A stretch of DNA of 64,000 nt from Lepus europaeus (lineage: Eukaryota; Chordata; Mammalia; Lagomorpha; Leporidae): positions 79,003,179 through 79,067,178 of the forward strand of contig NC_084840.1 of NCBI RefSeq assembly GCF_033115175.1, in the 5' to 3' direction. Positions 23,792-38,378 of this stretch are shown in pieces (position 1 is the stretch's first letter; each line of letters opens with the position of its first letter). The position numbers were made by a program, and so were the translations under genes. Under the pieces are notes generated by a model. The model was not told the origin of the DNA, made no database searches, and saw only the letters and a list, made by a program, of their open reading frames with translations.

Positions 23792-23920
23792 GGGGAGATC
23801 TGGCAATCTGGCACAGCAGGTCAAGCCACTACCTGCAATGCCAGTATCATACATGGGCACCATTTTGAGTCCTGGCTGTTCCATTTCTGATCCAGATACC
23901 TGATAATAATGTCCTAAATG
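23792..23920 (+). repeat. CSINE 5' half
   Basis: Head half only ('CAATCTGGCACAGCAGGTCAAGCC ... TTTCTGATCCAGATACC'). Confidence 0.7.
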
Positions 23921-24361
23921 ATTGACTTTCTCCTTTACAGGTTTCCTCAATCCAATGTAGCCTTTTATTTTGGTTGCATTTCAGTTCCCGTAATGGCTGT
24001 GCCTAAGTTTTGTTTGAATTTCTTATTTTTTCTTTTCTTTTTTCCTGTGAAAGTTCATCTTGTGAAATACTTTGTTATCAGCATGAGACTTTTCAGATGT
24101 TGATAGTATAAAATCTATCCATCTTCTGTCTTCTACACTTAGTCTTGTTTTTCATTATGTCTGCTCTTAGTTTAAGTCTCCAGTCTTATTTTTTTGCTGT
24201 GCATATCAAATCTTACATAATAATTTATATAAAGAAGATGATAAATAGGCCTACATGTCAGATTTTGCTTATTGCTTTTTATATATGGAATGTGCTCTTT
24301 TTTGACTTTATTTCTTATAACATTTTAAATGCTTTTGTGGTTCACAATAGCCATCTCTTTT
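23921..24361. other. AT-rich, possibly old L1 antisense
   Basis: T-rich DNA with some resemblance to antisense L1M 5' regions, not firm. No gene. Confidence 0.25.
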
Positions 24362-24647
24362 CAAAGATTTATTTATGTGTTTGAGAGGCAGAATTTCAGA
24401 GAACGAGAAATATCAAGATTTTTCATTTATTGGTTCACTCCCCAAATGGCTTCAGTAGCCAGGGCTGGACCAGGCTAAAACCAGGAGCTGAGAATTCCAT
24501 CTGGGTCTCCTGTTTGGGTGGCAGGGCCCCACACTGTGGATCATCCTCTGCTGCCTTCCCTGATGCGTTAACAAGGAGCAGGATTGAAAGTGGAGCAGCC
24601 AGTGTCATAGGTGGTGAGTTAACCCACTCTGCCACAATGCTAGCCCT
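24362..24647 (-). repeat. CSINE, old
   Basis: AAAGATTTATTTATGTGTTTGAGAGGC to GCCACAATGCTAGCCC, with a deletion in the head half. Confidence 0.85.
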
Positions 24648-24849
24648 GAGTCATCATCCTTTACTTGCAAATCATATTATACCTCTTTATGATATGTGGT
24701 TTTTGCTGTGTTGACACTGAAGTTTGGGTATCATGAATGTCTAAGATGACTCTAAGGTGCAGTGTTTCCTCAAAAGACTAAAAAAATTCAGGAAAGTCTT
24801 CATATTCACATCCCCATTTGTTACTATACAAGGATCTACTAAAGTGAGC

Positions 24850-25012
24850 TGAGAAATGAGCTGGATCTAGATCCACCATGTGGGTGGCAGGAAAACAAGC
24901 ACTTGAGCCATTACTTCTGCCTTCTTAGGGTCTGCACCAGTAAGAACTTGTGTTTAGGATTCAGAGCTGGGCCTTGGGCATCCTAACTGCTATGTTGAAT
25001 GCCCTGCTCCAT
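24850..25012 (-). repeat. CSINE fragment, old
   Basis: Head half only ('GATCCACCATGTGGGTGGCAGG ... ATGTTGAATGCCCTGC'). Confidence 0.6.
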
Positions 25013-25340
25013 CTTGATTACATTTATATGCTTTATTCATATCTTTTAATTTTGTGATTTAGCCTAATAGGAGAACATTTTAGAAGATTGTTTTCATTTT
25101 ATAGGTATAAATTACATTTTGATGATAATCATTTGCATTTATCTTTGATTTGACCAATAGCTCTCACAGTGCTGAATAATGGTGCTCATGTAGCATCCTG
25201 TGTCCCAGTGTTTCCTCTTGAACTATGATGCTGTTTGGGGGGCTAAGATATATACAGTATATCATGTTAAGAAAGTGCACTGAAATCTCTTTTACTGAGA
25301 GTGTGTTTTACAAATGGAATACTTGAAAATATATTTTTCA
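25013..25340. other. AT-rich intronic spacer
   Basis: AT-rich sequence within the presumed zinc-finger pseudogene intron. Nothing recognised. Confidence 0.35.
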
Positions 25341-25664
25341 GGGGCCGGCACTGTGGCGTAGCGAGTGAAGCTGCTGACTAAAGTGCCAGCATCCCATATG
25401 GGCACTGGTTCAAGTCCCAGTTCCCCATTTCTGATCCAGCTCTCTAGCTGTGGCCTAGGAAAGCAGTGGAGGATGGCCCAGGTCCTTGGGCCCCTGCACC
25501 CACATGGGAGACCAGGAAGAGGTTCCTGGCTCCTGGCTTTAGATCAACACAGCTCTGGCTGTTGCAGCCAATTGGGGAGTGGACCAGTGGATGGAAGACC
25601 TCTCTCTCCCTCCCCTCTCTCTGTGCTACTCTGACATTCAAGTAAAATAAATAAATCTAAAAAA
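25341..25664 (+). repeat. CSINE, older subfamily
   Basis: GGGGCCGGCACTGTGGCGTAGCG head to AAAATAAATAAATC tail. Approximate TSD AATATATTTTTCA at 25328-25340, repeated after the tail. Confidence 0.95.
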
Positions 25665-26243
25665 ATATATATTTTTCAAATCTATATGGATGATCAAAGA
25701 ATGTTTTTTTCTGTGGAACCGGAAATATGATGAAATGTTTAGAGTGAAAATAAAATACAATTCCTTTGGTAGTAATAATGTTGAAATCATATATGCTCAT
25801 TAGTAGACTCTTTATAATTAAGCTTTTCTGTATCTCACTAAGAAATTTGGCAAATTCATTGTCTGTTATGTCATTCTAGTACTATTTACTTTTCTGCTCT
25901 TTGTTAGCTTACATTGGAGTCACTCATTCTGATGGTGTCAAGCATCAGTGAAATTCTGCTTTCCAAATTTTATCTACAGTCTAGATTTCAAACTCTAGGT
26001 TATATGTCAGTTGCTATTTGAATATGTCTATGAATTTGACTACAGAAACTTCAAAACAGTATGTCTAAGTTCAGTGTCATTTCTTTCCATCATATTCTTT
26101 GTATTTGTATTTTATCCTAATTTCCATTTACAGTGCAAGTGTCTACCAGCCCTTTGTGCATATAGCATGTAATTAAACTCCACGTTTCACCTTTTACACA
26201 AGAAATTAATACTTAATTCTGTTCCTGCTTTCTTGATTCCTTG
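25665..26243. other. AT-rich, no gene seen
   Basis: AT-rich intronic DNA without recognisable elements. Confidence 0.35.
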
Positions 26244-26571
26244 TTTTTTTTTTAACTTATTTATTTGAAAGATGGAGAGAGAGAGGGAGACAGAGAGAGA
26301 CACTTACTTACATCCATTGGTTCACCCCCCAGATGGATACAATGGCAAGTGCTGGACCAGGTGGAAGTCCAAAGTCCAGAGCCAGAGACTTCATCCACGT
26401 CTTCCAAGTGGGTGACAGGAGCTCAAACACTTGGGCCACCTTTCTCTGCCATTCTCAGACCTTTAGTAGGGAGCTGGATTAGAACTGAAGTAGCCATGAC
26501 ATGAGCTGGCACCCATATGGGTTGCTGGCATCAGAGAGCAGCTTTGCCTACTACACCACAATGTCAGGCCC
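26244..26571 (-). repeat. CSINE, older subfamily
   Basis: Poly-T/AACTTATTTATTTGAAAG to CACCACAATGTCAGGCCC. Confidence 0.9.
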
Positions 26572-26700
26572 TCTCTCTTCCTTTTTATAATGAGTTTGGT
26601 TTGCTATTTCTTATTGCTCTGTTATATAGCTAGTGCTAATGTTTCTGATTTTTTTTCCTGTAATTCTTCATTTAGCTCTTATCATTCCCTTCTAGGGTAT

Positions 26701-27060
26701 TTTTTTTTGTAAGATTTATTTATTTGAAAAACTGTTACAGATGGAGAGACACAGAGAAAGAGAGAGAGATGGATACCTTTCATCTGCTGGTTCACTCTAT
26801 GCCCCAATTCACACCCCCCCAAAAAAAAAAAAAAAACCAACACTACTCTGTAGCAACTAGTTCTGGATCATGCTGAGCCAGGAGCTTCTTCTTGGTCTCC
26901 TACATGGATGCAGGAGCCCAAGCACTTGGAACATCTTCTCCTGCTTTCCCAGGTGCATTAGCAGAGAGCTGGATTGGAAGTGGAGCAGTTGAGACTCAAA
27001 CTGGTGCCCAAATGGTATGCTGGTGTTTCAGGTGGCACCTTTACCCACTCTGGACCCCAG
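26701..27060 (-). repeat. CSINE with internal C/A run
   Basis: Full body, interrupted after CTGGTTCACT by about 50 bp containing CCCCCCCC and a 17-base A run (26818-26837), perhaps a small later insertion. Confidence 0.85.
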
Positions 27061-27841
27061 GGTATAATTTTCACGTGTAAATCTGGTCAAGTAATTGCCC
27101 CTTTTCCCAAGTATTTCTATCCTGTGTTTTAGGTAGTAGGTGATCATTTTCATCTGAATAATAACTGTTTTGTGTGTTGGAAGAAATATGTGCATGCTTA
27201 TGAAAATATTTTGGTTTACAAACAATTTTATAGAACCAACTAGCACATACAAATTTTAATTTTTGTTATTAGATTAAATGTGTAACTAAAGAATCACTCA
27301 TTAGCTTCCTGAGCACCTTTGAGGAACCCAGATGTGGTTCAGTTTGTAGTGCCATTCACCTGGCCTCTGTTACTTGTGCTTGTCCTGCCTGACTTGTGCT
27401 GCATCATAGTCATAAACACATTGTTACAGATATAATCATCTTTGGTGGCTTATTAAGCTGTAACCTGATAATAAAAAACTGTTTCTAAAGCAAAATTCAT
27501 TACCCTTATGTACACTGAACATATGTTTCTCTTAATTCATCTAACATGTTATTTCAGTATGTGTTTACACTTATGCCTACAGATTACATTGTCAGCTCCT
27601 TCCAGCATTATTAGGCAGAAAGTCTTTCCAGATACATAAGTTTCCATTATAGTGATATTAGAATTATAAAACTAGTAGAGTCAAATTATTTTCATTGTGG
27701 TTTTGCTTTCTTGTGCTATATCGTATACAAAATAGGCTACATCTTATGTAAGAGGCATATAAGACACGTATAGAAGAATGCATTCTCAGTCCTCTTTTGT
27801 GACTCAGAACTGATATGTTGATGAGAGATGTACTGTTTTAG
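27061..27841. other. intron DNA upstream of KRAB exon
   Basis: AT-rich DNA. It ends at the acceptor TACTGTTTTAG of the KRAB-A exon. No other element recognised. Confidence 0.4.
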
Positions 27842-27950
27842 GCATTGGTGTCATTTGAAGACCTGGCTATGAACTTTACCTAGGAGGAGTAGCAGGGCCT
27901 GGATAATGCTCAAAGAATCCTGTACAGGGATGTGATATTGCTGTCATTGG
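27842..27950 (+). pseudogene. KRAB-A exon, two in-frame stops
   Basis: The 109 bp exon is bounded by a good acceptor (TACTGTTTTAG|G) and donor (TTGG|GTGAGT). Translated from 27848 it reads VSFEDLAMNFT-stop-EE-stop-QGLDNAQRILYRDVILLSLG, the KRAB-A box that recruits TRIM28/KAP1 to silence chromatin. Both stops (TAG at 27881-27883 and 27890-27892) sit where family members have Trp, so each is a single TGG to TAG change. The end is about six codons shorter than typical. The KRAB domain cannot be made from this copy. Confidence 0.88.
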
Positions 27951-28159
27951 GTGAGTGAAACTCTTCAGTCACACAGAGTTGGCATATTAATGTGTTAAGG
28001 GGAAAAGCCATATAAAGCTCACAATTAAATATTTTTTATGATTATGTTAAATCATATGCCACTGAGATAACAAGTCCTTCATTTCTTTTACATGAACATT
28101 CCAGGAGAAACACTTAGATGGGATTCATGGACAGGTTTTTTTTTTCTCCTTCATTTCAG

Positions 28160-30360
<2,201 letters not shown>

Positions 30361-30422
30361 TGGAAAATCCATTTCTATACAGCAAACTTGAATAAAGTCA
30401 GTTGGCACTGCAAATGTAACTT

Positions 30423-30728
30423 GGGGCCTGCATTTTGACACAGCAAGATAAATCATTGCTTGTAATACCACTGTCTCTTTATTAGCACCAGTTTGAGTAC
30501 CAGCTGATCCATGTCAGACCTAACTCACTGTTAATGTTCCTGGGAAAGCAGTGGAAGATGACCTAATTGCTTGTGGCCCTTCATCCATGTGTGAGACTTG
30601 GAGGGAGTTGCAGGCTCTTGTCTTTGTCCTGGCCCAGACCTGCCCATTCTGCCCATTTGGTGAGTAAAACAGTGTATAGAAGATCTCCTTCCTTTTTTGG
30701 AACTCCAGTTCAAATAAATAAGTCTTCA
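30423..30728 (+). repeat. CSINE, old
   Basis: GGGGCCTGCATTTTGACACAGC head, 'CCTGGGAAAGCAGTGGAAGATGACC', CAAATAAATAAGTC tail. Confidence 0.85.
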
Positions 30729-31384
30729 TCATATATAATTTGTATGGAGAAACCCTTTAGTGGAATCACAGTTTGGCAGGTATTATGCAGTTCTCATGTG
30801 GGAGTAATACTCTTTATAGAGATGAGCTAAGAGTTCTTAAATACTACTTGTCTTCTCTTTTGCATAAGAATTCTGTATTTTTTGTTTCCACTTATTGAGT
30901 AGGACCAAGTAAATGAGCCATGCCTCCACATATAAATTCTGATAACAAATATTCAGTCTATAACACCTATTTGAAGTACCACCTTCAACAATTATAGTTT
31001 TTGGTGAAATGGTTTGTTGTCTACCCATGATTCCTTACTCAAATTAGTTCAAACCAGTGGTGTGATCACAGGTATGTCAGCTGAATCATAGGCCAGTCAT
31101 AATTCTGTACTCTCATAGCACTGGGTGATGAGAGTTTTTTCTAGGGTTAGAATGAGTCTCTGTTGACCTCTAACTCATGAGAGTGATATATCTGTATGTG
31201 ATATATATGTCTGGATTTGCCTACCAGAGGTCTTTCTGTATATTCAGTTAAGGTGTTACATCACACACCACACTTATTTATGTCACTTATGTCTTATAAG
31301 TTGCAAATTATTTTTCTCTCTGACATTGCCCACACCTTTGAGTGTGTTCTCTCTCTTTAAAAATGTTTCTTTCCTGAAGAACTG
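30729..31384. other. AT-rich, no gene seen
   Basis: Downstream flank of the zinc-finger exon. 'GGAGAAACCCTTTAGTGGAATCACAG' near 30747 may be a last finger-like scrap. No other element identified. Confidence 0.3.
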
Positions 31385-31740
31385 ATTTTTAAAAATTTAA
31401 AGTATACAAATTTCATGTACTTCATATATACAGATTTAGGAACATGGTGATACTTCCTACTCTATCTGTCCTCCCACCCAGGCTCCCACCTTTCTTCTCC
31501 CTCTCCTATTTCCAGTCTTAATTTTTACAATGATCTAATTTCAGTTTACTTTATACTGATAAGATTATTCCTACACTAATTAAAATGTTTAACAAATAAT
31601 ATGAAGAAAAGGACTGTTCCTCAATGGTAGGACAAGGACTGTATACAGTCATTGAATCTGAAAATGCCAATTTCTATTACATTACCTTTTAGATACTCCA
31701 TTAGTTACCACAGATAGGGGAAAAATATGGCATCTGGAAG
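31385..31740 (-). repeat. L1 3'-end fragment
   Basis: 'TATATACAGATTTAGGAACATGGTGATACTTCC' and following text align with the L1 3' end at 13.73-14.03 kb in the same orientation. Confidence 0.8.
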
Positions 31741-32689
31741 ACAAGAAGTTGTAGCCAAGGTGTTCCCATTACAACAGAGAAACTGAGACATAAATATTAC
31801 CCCTCTCCACAATGTGACCTGTAGTTTTATTTACATTTTGTGTTTATTTCTCTTCCTGATTTACAAGTTCCTTTCTGTGATCTAAGGACATAGTCAAGAT
31901 GGAGTTTTTATCTGGGTTTCCTGGCCTTTCCTTGCTGATTGCACTGCAAATGTGATGGATGACCTAGCTGCACTTGTTCATTTTGTATCTTCCATCAACA
32001 GGACAGGGTTGTCGTCCCTTCCACCCTCACTGCAACCCATTGGGAACAGCTCATTGACTCTGGTCAACTTCCAGGTGCTACTGATAAGATGCCAACTTCA
32101 AATACCAAGATTTAAAGACAAATAAGTGCTTATGTGTACTTTTTCAAAAAATAACCCAAATAAAGGCAAAATAACCATTGTTAATGTCCAACAAGGGTCT
32201 TTTTCAGGTATTCAGGGGGAGGACAAGACTTCAAACGGGACTAGCAGTGGACAGAACAGAAGATGTACATTGGGTATGGCTATGGCCATGCTCACAGCCT
32301 CCCAGGTCCCAGTTCCAGGTTATGCAAATCTCAGGAATGCACTCAGTTGGATAAAGAGCATGACTGGAGATGATATTACTGGTTGTGCATGCAGCTTGAG
32401 TTATGTGTAGGAACCTAGGCCAGCCCTCGCACATTCTTTCCATATTATATGTCTGGTCTCTGATCTGATGCAGAGCAGTTTCAACTCCCGGATGTCTGGG
32501 TGGCCAGGTTGTGCAGGGAATGATGGTGTGGGTAGGAGCTCTTTTTTGTGTTATATTATGTGTAGCTAAACATGAAAGTGGATTGGAGTTCTGATTTAAT
32601 TGTACTTCTTTCCCATAATATATATGACTTCTGTCTGGAAACCAGAGACATTGTTTCAATGGTGATTTGTTTCCTAAACAAGCTGACCC
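31741..32689. other. unidentified, no gene called
   Basis: About 950 bp of mixed composition. Frames at 32126-32410 (+) and 32231-32701 (-) overlap each other and show no motifs. Possibly L1 5'-region sequence; not established. Confidence 0.25.
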
Positions 32690-32895
32690 TAGGGCAAGCA
32701 AATGCTGGAAGCTAGGAACTCAGTCCAGGTCTTCCACATGGGTGGCGGGGACCCAACTGTTTGATCCATTACTTGCTTTCTCAGGGTGCACATTAGCATG
32801 AATGTGGATTGGAACAAACCCTGAATGGAAACCCAGGCACTATTTTATAGGATTTGGCCATACCAAGTAGCTTCTTAACCACTAGGCCGCTCTTT
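32690..32895 (-). repeat. CSINE head half, old
   Basis: 'GGTCTTCCACATGGGTGGCGGGGACCC ... CTTCTTAACCACTAGGCCGC' shows a diverged minus-strand copy. Confidence 0.65.
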
Positions 32896-33850
32896 TCTAA
32901 GCTGAAATCCATTGTGGTCAGAGAATATATTTTATATAGTTTCTTTTTTTTTTTTTTGACAGGCAGAGTGGACAGTGAGAGAGAGACAGAGAGAAAGGTC
33001 TTCCTTTTGCCGTTGGTTCACCCTCCAATGGCCGCCGCGGTAGCGCGCTGCGGCCGGCGCACCGCGCTGTTCCGATGGCAGGAGCCAGGTGCTTCTCCTG
33101 GTCTCCCATGGGGTGCAGAGCCCAAGCACTTGGGCCATCCTCCACTGCACTCCCTGGCCACAGCAGAGAGCTGGCCTGGAAGAGGGGCAACCGGGACAGG
33201 ATCGGTGCCCTGACCGGGACTAGAACCCGGTGTGCCGGCGCCGCAAGGCGGAGGATTAGCCTGTTGAGCCACGGCGCCGGCCCTTTATATAGTTTCTATA
33301 CTTTTAAATTTTTCAGACTAATTTTATAACCTAGAAAATTATCTTCTTTGAAAATGCATATGTGCTTGAATGCATATTCTCTTGTACAATGTAGCATTTG
33401 TCATTTGGTGTTTTATAATGTTCAAGTGGACTCCATCCATTTCAGTCTCTTTTGTAATTATATCCATTTTTGAAATTGGGGTTATTGTCATCTATAAGTA
33501 CTGCTGTTGAACAGTTTGCCCATTCCTTTGTCTTTTTCTTCATATAATGTTGAACATTTTTGTTAGATAAATATGTATGTATATAATAATTGTATCCAGA
33601 TTGTTTGACACTTTAATTATTATATCTTACCCCTATGTATCTCTACTAACATTTTTCCATGTTTGTTCTATTCTGCGCAATGTTAGGATGACTAGCCAGT
33701 GTTGCCATGTTTCTGACATTTTGGTGTATCTTTTTCATTTTTTACTTTTCACATTTTGTGTCCTTGAATATATAAAGTTTTTTTTTCTCTTGAAAGCAGT
33801 GTATTATATGATATTATTTGTTATTTTAGTCTATATGAAAATCTTTGACC
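32896..33850 (-). repeat. ancient L1M fragment, split by SINE
   Basis: 'GAAATCCATTGTGGTCAGAGAATATATTTTATATAG', then (past a SINE) 'GCTTGAATGCATATTCTC ... GTTCAAGTGGACTCCATCCATTTCAG' and 'GAAATTGGGGTTATTG...CTGTTGAACAG' recall antisense L1M 5' region/ORF1. Very old, non-coding. Confidence 0.55.
32945..33282 (-). mobile_element. young CSINE
   Basis: CpG-rich, near-consensus copy with poly-T start. Perfect 14 bp TSD TTTATATAGTTTCT at 32931-32944 and 33284-33297. Confidence 0.97.
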
Positions 33851-33854
33851 TAAA

Positions 33855-34155
33855 AATATTTCTTTACTTGAAAGGTAGAGTGACAGAGAAAGATTTTTGA
33901 TTCCTGCTTTCACTTTTCAAATACTCACAATGGCTAGGGATGGGCTAGATTCAGTCCAGGAGATAGATACTCCAAGTCTTCAGTAATGAGTGATCATTAT
34001 CCAAGTATTTTGGCCATCATTCACTGCCTCCTGGGTGTATTATCTAGAAGATGATTGGAATTGCAGAGCAGTGGGAGCCCTCACACCATGTACTGCAGCA
34101 TCAGATGTGGGCATTCCAAGCAAAGGCTTAGCCACTTCACAACAATGCCACCTTC
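33855..34155 (-). repeat. CSINE, old
   Basis: 'TTTCTTTACTTGAAAGGTAGAGTGACAGAG' to 'CACTTCACAACAATGCCACC'. Confidence 0.7.
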
Positions 34156-34313
34156 AGTCTTTGCCTTTTTAACTTTTTATTTACAATGCACAAATAGTTG
34201 TATGTATTTGTAAGCAAAATTTAACATTTTAATGAACGTACCTTTTATAATTATAATATCAGTCTAATTAATGTATTTATAACTTTATATATTTTAGAAG
34301 CCACTCAAGATTT
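34156..34313. other. AT-rich spacer
   Basis: Nothing recognised. Confidence 0.3.
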
Positions 34314-34671
34314 CTTTTTTTTTTTGCCAGGCAGAGATACAATGAGAGAGAGAGAGACAGAGAGAGAGAGAGTTATAGACAGTGAGAGACAGAAAGAAAG
34401 GTCTTCCTTCCATTGGTTCACTCCCCTAATGGCCGCTACAGCCGGCATTGCACCGATCCAAAGCCAGGAGCTGGGTACTTCTTCCAGGTCTCCCATGCGG
34501 GTGCAGGGACCCAAGTACTTGGGCCATCCTCCTCTGCCCTCCCTGGCCACAGCAGAGAGCTGGACTGGAAGAGGAGCAACTGGGACCAAATTTGGTGCCC
34601 CAACCAGGACTAGAACCCAGGGTGCAGGTGCCACAGGCAGAGGATTAGCCTAGTGAGCCATGGCACTGGCC
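34314..34671 (-). mobile_element. CSINE, younger subfamily
   Basis: Poly-T, GA tract, reversed young-type head. TSD CACTCAAGATTTC (34302-34314) and CACTGAAGATTTC (34672-34684). Confidence 0.96.
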
Positions 34672-34985
34672 CACTGAAGATTTCAATAGGCAAAACAGTG
34701 GTCTCCACTGTATTTTGCAGCAATTAAACTAATTCCTTCTCTACTGGAAATTTTATATCCTTTGAAAAATGTCTGCATTTATCCCTACACTTCCACTTCT
34801 GCAAATATATCAGTAACTATACTTGCACTCTTGTTGTACACAAATTTAACTTTTTCAGTGTGCACATATAAGAGATTTTATGCATTTATCTTTCTATGGC
34901 CAGCTTGTGTTAAGATTTACCTAGTCCTTAAACACAAATCAGTTAATATGACTTTTTGTAATTGATAAAATAGTGTGGTTCTCAA

Positions 34986-35268
34986 TAGATCTTAGAAAGT
35001 TGTGCTTGGTCCATTGGTAGTACCAGGAATATATGGAGGATGGATCTACTATAGGTCCTTAAGTAATTCTTTATACGTTTCTCTCAGCCAGTACATAAAT
35101 TCAGGTAGAACTTCAGACTGTCCAAACTTATATTTTGAGGAAAAATCACTCCATTGTTCATTGGCACTTTAAATCACTCTGTTCATTTCTCTAACGATTA
35201 CCCAATAACAAATTATAGTCTAATCTGAAGATTATTCTTTATTCTTTGTCTTACTTGAATAGTCTGAC
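34986..35268. repeat. diverged repeat shared with 53.96-54.21 kb
   Basis: 'ACCAGGAATATATGGAGGATGGATCTACTATAGGT..' through 'TATATTTTGAGG..AAATCACTCCATTGTTCATT' aligns in the same orientation with 53966-54210, roughly 70% by eye. Both are followed by an old minus-strand CSINE. Family unknown. Confidence 0.55.
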
Positions 35269-35269
35269 A

Positions 35270-35515
35270 TTTAAAAAATATATTTGAAAGGTGAAGGGAC
35301 AGCGAGGTAGAAAAGAGATATATTTAGAGAGAGTTCCCCCCAATGATTAATGCCCTAAATGCCCTTAGAAGCCATGAGGCCAAAATGTAATCCAGGCTCC
35401 CAAATTCATGAGAGGAGCCCAATTACTTGAGTCATCATCACTGATTTCACTGTGAGTGCTGAATCTATTATAAACCCACAGTGGTTTCTGCTGCCCAAGG
35501 TCTCCTATAGCAACC
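35270..35515 (-). repeat. CSINE, old and eroded
   Basis: 'AAAATATATTTGAAAGGTGAAGGGACAG', 'TGCCCTAAATGCCC', 'TTGAGTCATCATCACTG' keep the order of the C repeat. Confidence 0.5.
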
Positions 35516-37640
35516 TGTGCCCCAGGGACTTATAAAAAGGTGAGAGTCCAGAGACTTCCTGAATATGGTGGGAACAGACTGGGCATGCTGTTGACCCTGG
35601 GCCAGTTCATGCCTAAGCATACCACTGGCACATACTCAGGTGGGAACATTGGCTCACTGTGTCCTCACAAAAGTCATCAGGCAGCAGCCAGGAAGGACAT
35701 GGACCATCATTACCCTGGCATTCACCAATGTGAGTGTTGGTATGGTTCTGCTCACTCACACATAGACACCATGCCTTCTGCATGTGGCTGTCCTCACAGA
35801 CTACTAGTGTGGTGGGGATCCACACACCAGTCACAGTACTGACCACAGCCCACCCACTGTAAGGAATGGACCTGTAGGTGCCCCTGAGGAATACCGAATG
35901 ACCAGGAAATCCCATTATGGGTCCTCAGGAAGGGTCTGTGCTTGTCCACAATCCCAGTAGTGAGGACTCAAGTACCCACCAATGTGAGAGTGGACCTCAG
36001 ATCTCTGCTCCATTGCCTGGGCATCTAAGACCCAATGCAGGTGGGTGGAAAGGTAGAACCTTACATCCCCATGCATATTTTGGCTTTCAGTGATTAGGGC
36101 AAGCCTTGGTTCCCAAGACCCAAAGCTGAGGCTTCAGGGATACCCACCAAGTGTGGAGCCTCCTGCCCAAGTGGCACCTTTCTGAGATGGTATCTCTGAC
36201 ACCCCCATCTTGCCCTCAAGCTCCTGAGGCTGAAATGATGGTACTGGTGGGAGCCTTGAAATTCTGAGTGATTGATTCAAGACTAATGTATACATTTACA
36301 TAAATAAGCACTGTGTATATGATATTTACATAAGTGGGAGAAACGGTGCAACTGATAGATGAGACCCTTGAACTGCAGGGTGTGGGCACTACCAGGAGGG
36401 GAGAGGCTCATTAGGGGATTCACAGGGGGGAGAGAAAGGCAAAAACAAGCAGAGGAGAATAGGATTCTCTGGCTTTAGTTGTGTTTTGAAAATTTTAGCT
36501 AGTCCTGCATATTGGAAAGCTGTTGGACCACCCACAGGAGCCTGAACCTTTTACCCTGGGTACTGTGTGTTTCTGCATGTTAGGGGCAGGCCTCTGCTGC
36601 CCAAGTGATTGAGTCCCTAGCACTGAGTGAATGGAATCAGCTCAGCCATCCCCAGAGTGGCTGGGGTACTTGAGCTTCCCGGTGCATTGCCTTCCCAGTC
36701 TTGCCTTCTGACAGTTTCCCACCCAGAGTTCTGCTGTCACATCTGGAGCAAAGCCAGGGTGAAGCTAGGCTGAAGCTGAAGGTGTACCCTGGGGGTCCAG
36801 TAACCAGGGACCTGACAATGGCAGGCAGATTCAGGGCTTCCAGGGGTCTGAGTGCCCAAGGATAGGGCTTTCAGGAGCTCATATTTATGAGCTAGTTGGT
36901 TCATTGAAGACCCCAAGAGGGTAATCAGCTCTTCCAGAGAAGCGTAGAGTGGCAAAGGGGATACAACAGGTGACCCAGAGTGAGAAGTCACTAGGAAGGC
37001 TTCCCAGAGCAGATGCCTGCAAGCCATGGTGAATCAGGGTCAGACTCCATGGTCTGACTGTTCTTCCACACTCAGCACTCACCCTTCAACTGTCCCGTTA
37101 GTCTTTCTCCTATGATCTTGGACACATCCACTTGGAAAGCACCAGGAACAGGAGGATTCTAGTAGCTGGGATGTGTGAACATTTACTCTGGGTTCTTTGA
37201 AACTCACTTCCCCTTCCGAGGAGATGGAAGTCACCTTCCAGGTTGAGGAGTTCAGGTACCTGCCTCCTTGGCTGTCTGGATACCCTCTGCACACATTGAC
37301 CCATAAGGGAAGCTATTCTCCAAACCCTCAGTGCTGCTCCAGCCTTCTTTCCACCTCCCAGGTACAAGTGTTGGGCAACTAGAAGCTGACCTAACCATGA
37401 GGACATCTGGGGACAGTGTCCAGGACAGTGTAGAAGCCAAGGAAGGCCCCCTTCATGGCAATGTGGGGGCATTAATTGAGGAGGGAGGTGTCTGTTGAGA
37501 GCCCCTTCAGCCTACAGGGAGCAGTCACATCACTGCATTGGCCAGCTGGGTCCTAGCACTACCCTGATGCCCCACTGCTACAGGGAATCCTAGGTGAGTA
37601 ATAGGGGGACCTAGAAAATCTAAAAAGTCAAATATTGTAC
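35516..37640. other. unidentified GC-richer segment
   Basis: About 2.1 kb notably richer in G+C than its surroundings and free of SINE insertions. It contains loosely recurring words (CACCAATGTGAG, GGGTCCTCAGG/CCTCACA, CAGGTGGG) and no frame above about 120 codons with recognisable protein. Options are the 5' UTR region of an old L1, part of an unknown LTR retroelement, or a decayed non-coding exon cluster. I cannot decide. Confidence 0.35.
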
Positions 37641-38052
37641 ACAGAAAGCAGTGTTGTGGTTCCTGGAATGGCATGAAAATATATGTCTAGAATAAGTTTA
37701 CAGTTGTGACATACAGCATTAGAACTATAATCAATAGTAGTACACCATATGACACTTTGCTAAGGAAACAAATCTTAAGTGCATTTACCTGAAATGGTAG
37801 ATAAAGGCAATTATGTGAGGTGATTAACATGTTAATTCACTTGACTGTAGTAATCATATATATATGTATATGTAGATGTATAGCAACACATCATTTTGTG
37901 CATCTTTATAGATGCAATAAAAATACAGACGTTGTGGTCCTATAAGGCCTTCTTGTCCTGGTATATTATATGTTTAAGTTTTAGAAATATAGGTGTGCAT
38001 GAGCATCCTTCTAAGCCTCTTGAGTGAAGTCATTAACAAAACTACTTGGGAA
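37641..38052. other. AT-rich, no gene seen
   Basis: Contains a short (TA)n/(TATG)n run near 37855-37880. Nothing else recognised. Confidence 0.35.
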
Positions 38053-38376
38053 GGGGACTGCGTTGTAATGCAGCAGTTTAATTCATCAGTTTCAGTGAAA
38101 GCATCCCTTGTTAGAGCTATTGTTTGTGCACTGACTTCTCTGCTTCTAATCCAGCTTCCTTCTAACATGCCTGGGAGAGCAGTGGTTAATGGCTCTAGTA
38201 CTTGTGTTCCTACCACTCCTGTGGGATACCTGGATAGGGTTCCAAGCTCTGGCTTCAGCCTGGCCCTGCCCTAGCCATTACAGACATTTAGGGAATGAAC
38301 CAATGGAAAGAAGATCTCTGTCTTTCCCTCCCTTCTTCCTCCCTCATCACTGTCCCTTTTGAAGAAATGCAATAAA
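38053..38376 (+). repeat. CSINE, old, tail-to-tail with next SINE
   Basis: Diverged head and good 3' body ('GGGAATGAACCAATGGAAAGAAG'), ending GCAATAAATC. Confidence 0.8.
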
Positions 38377-38378
38377 TC

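Noticed and set aside
31741-32701. 156-codon minus frame at 32231-32701
   Set aside because: No recognisable domain, antisense overlap with another frame, and likely repeat-derived.
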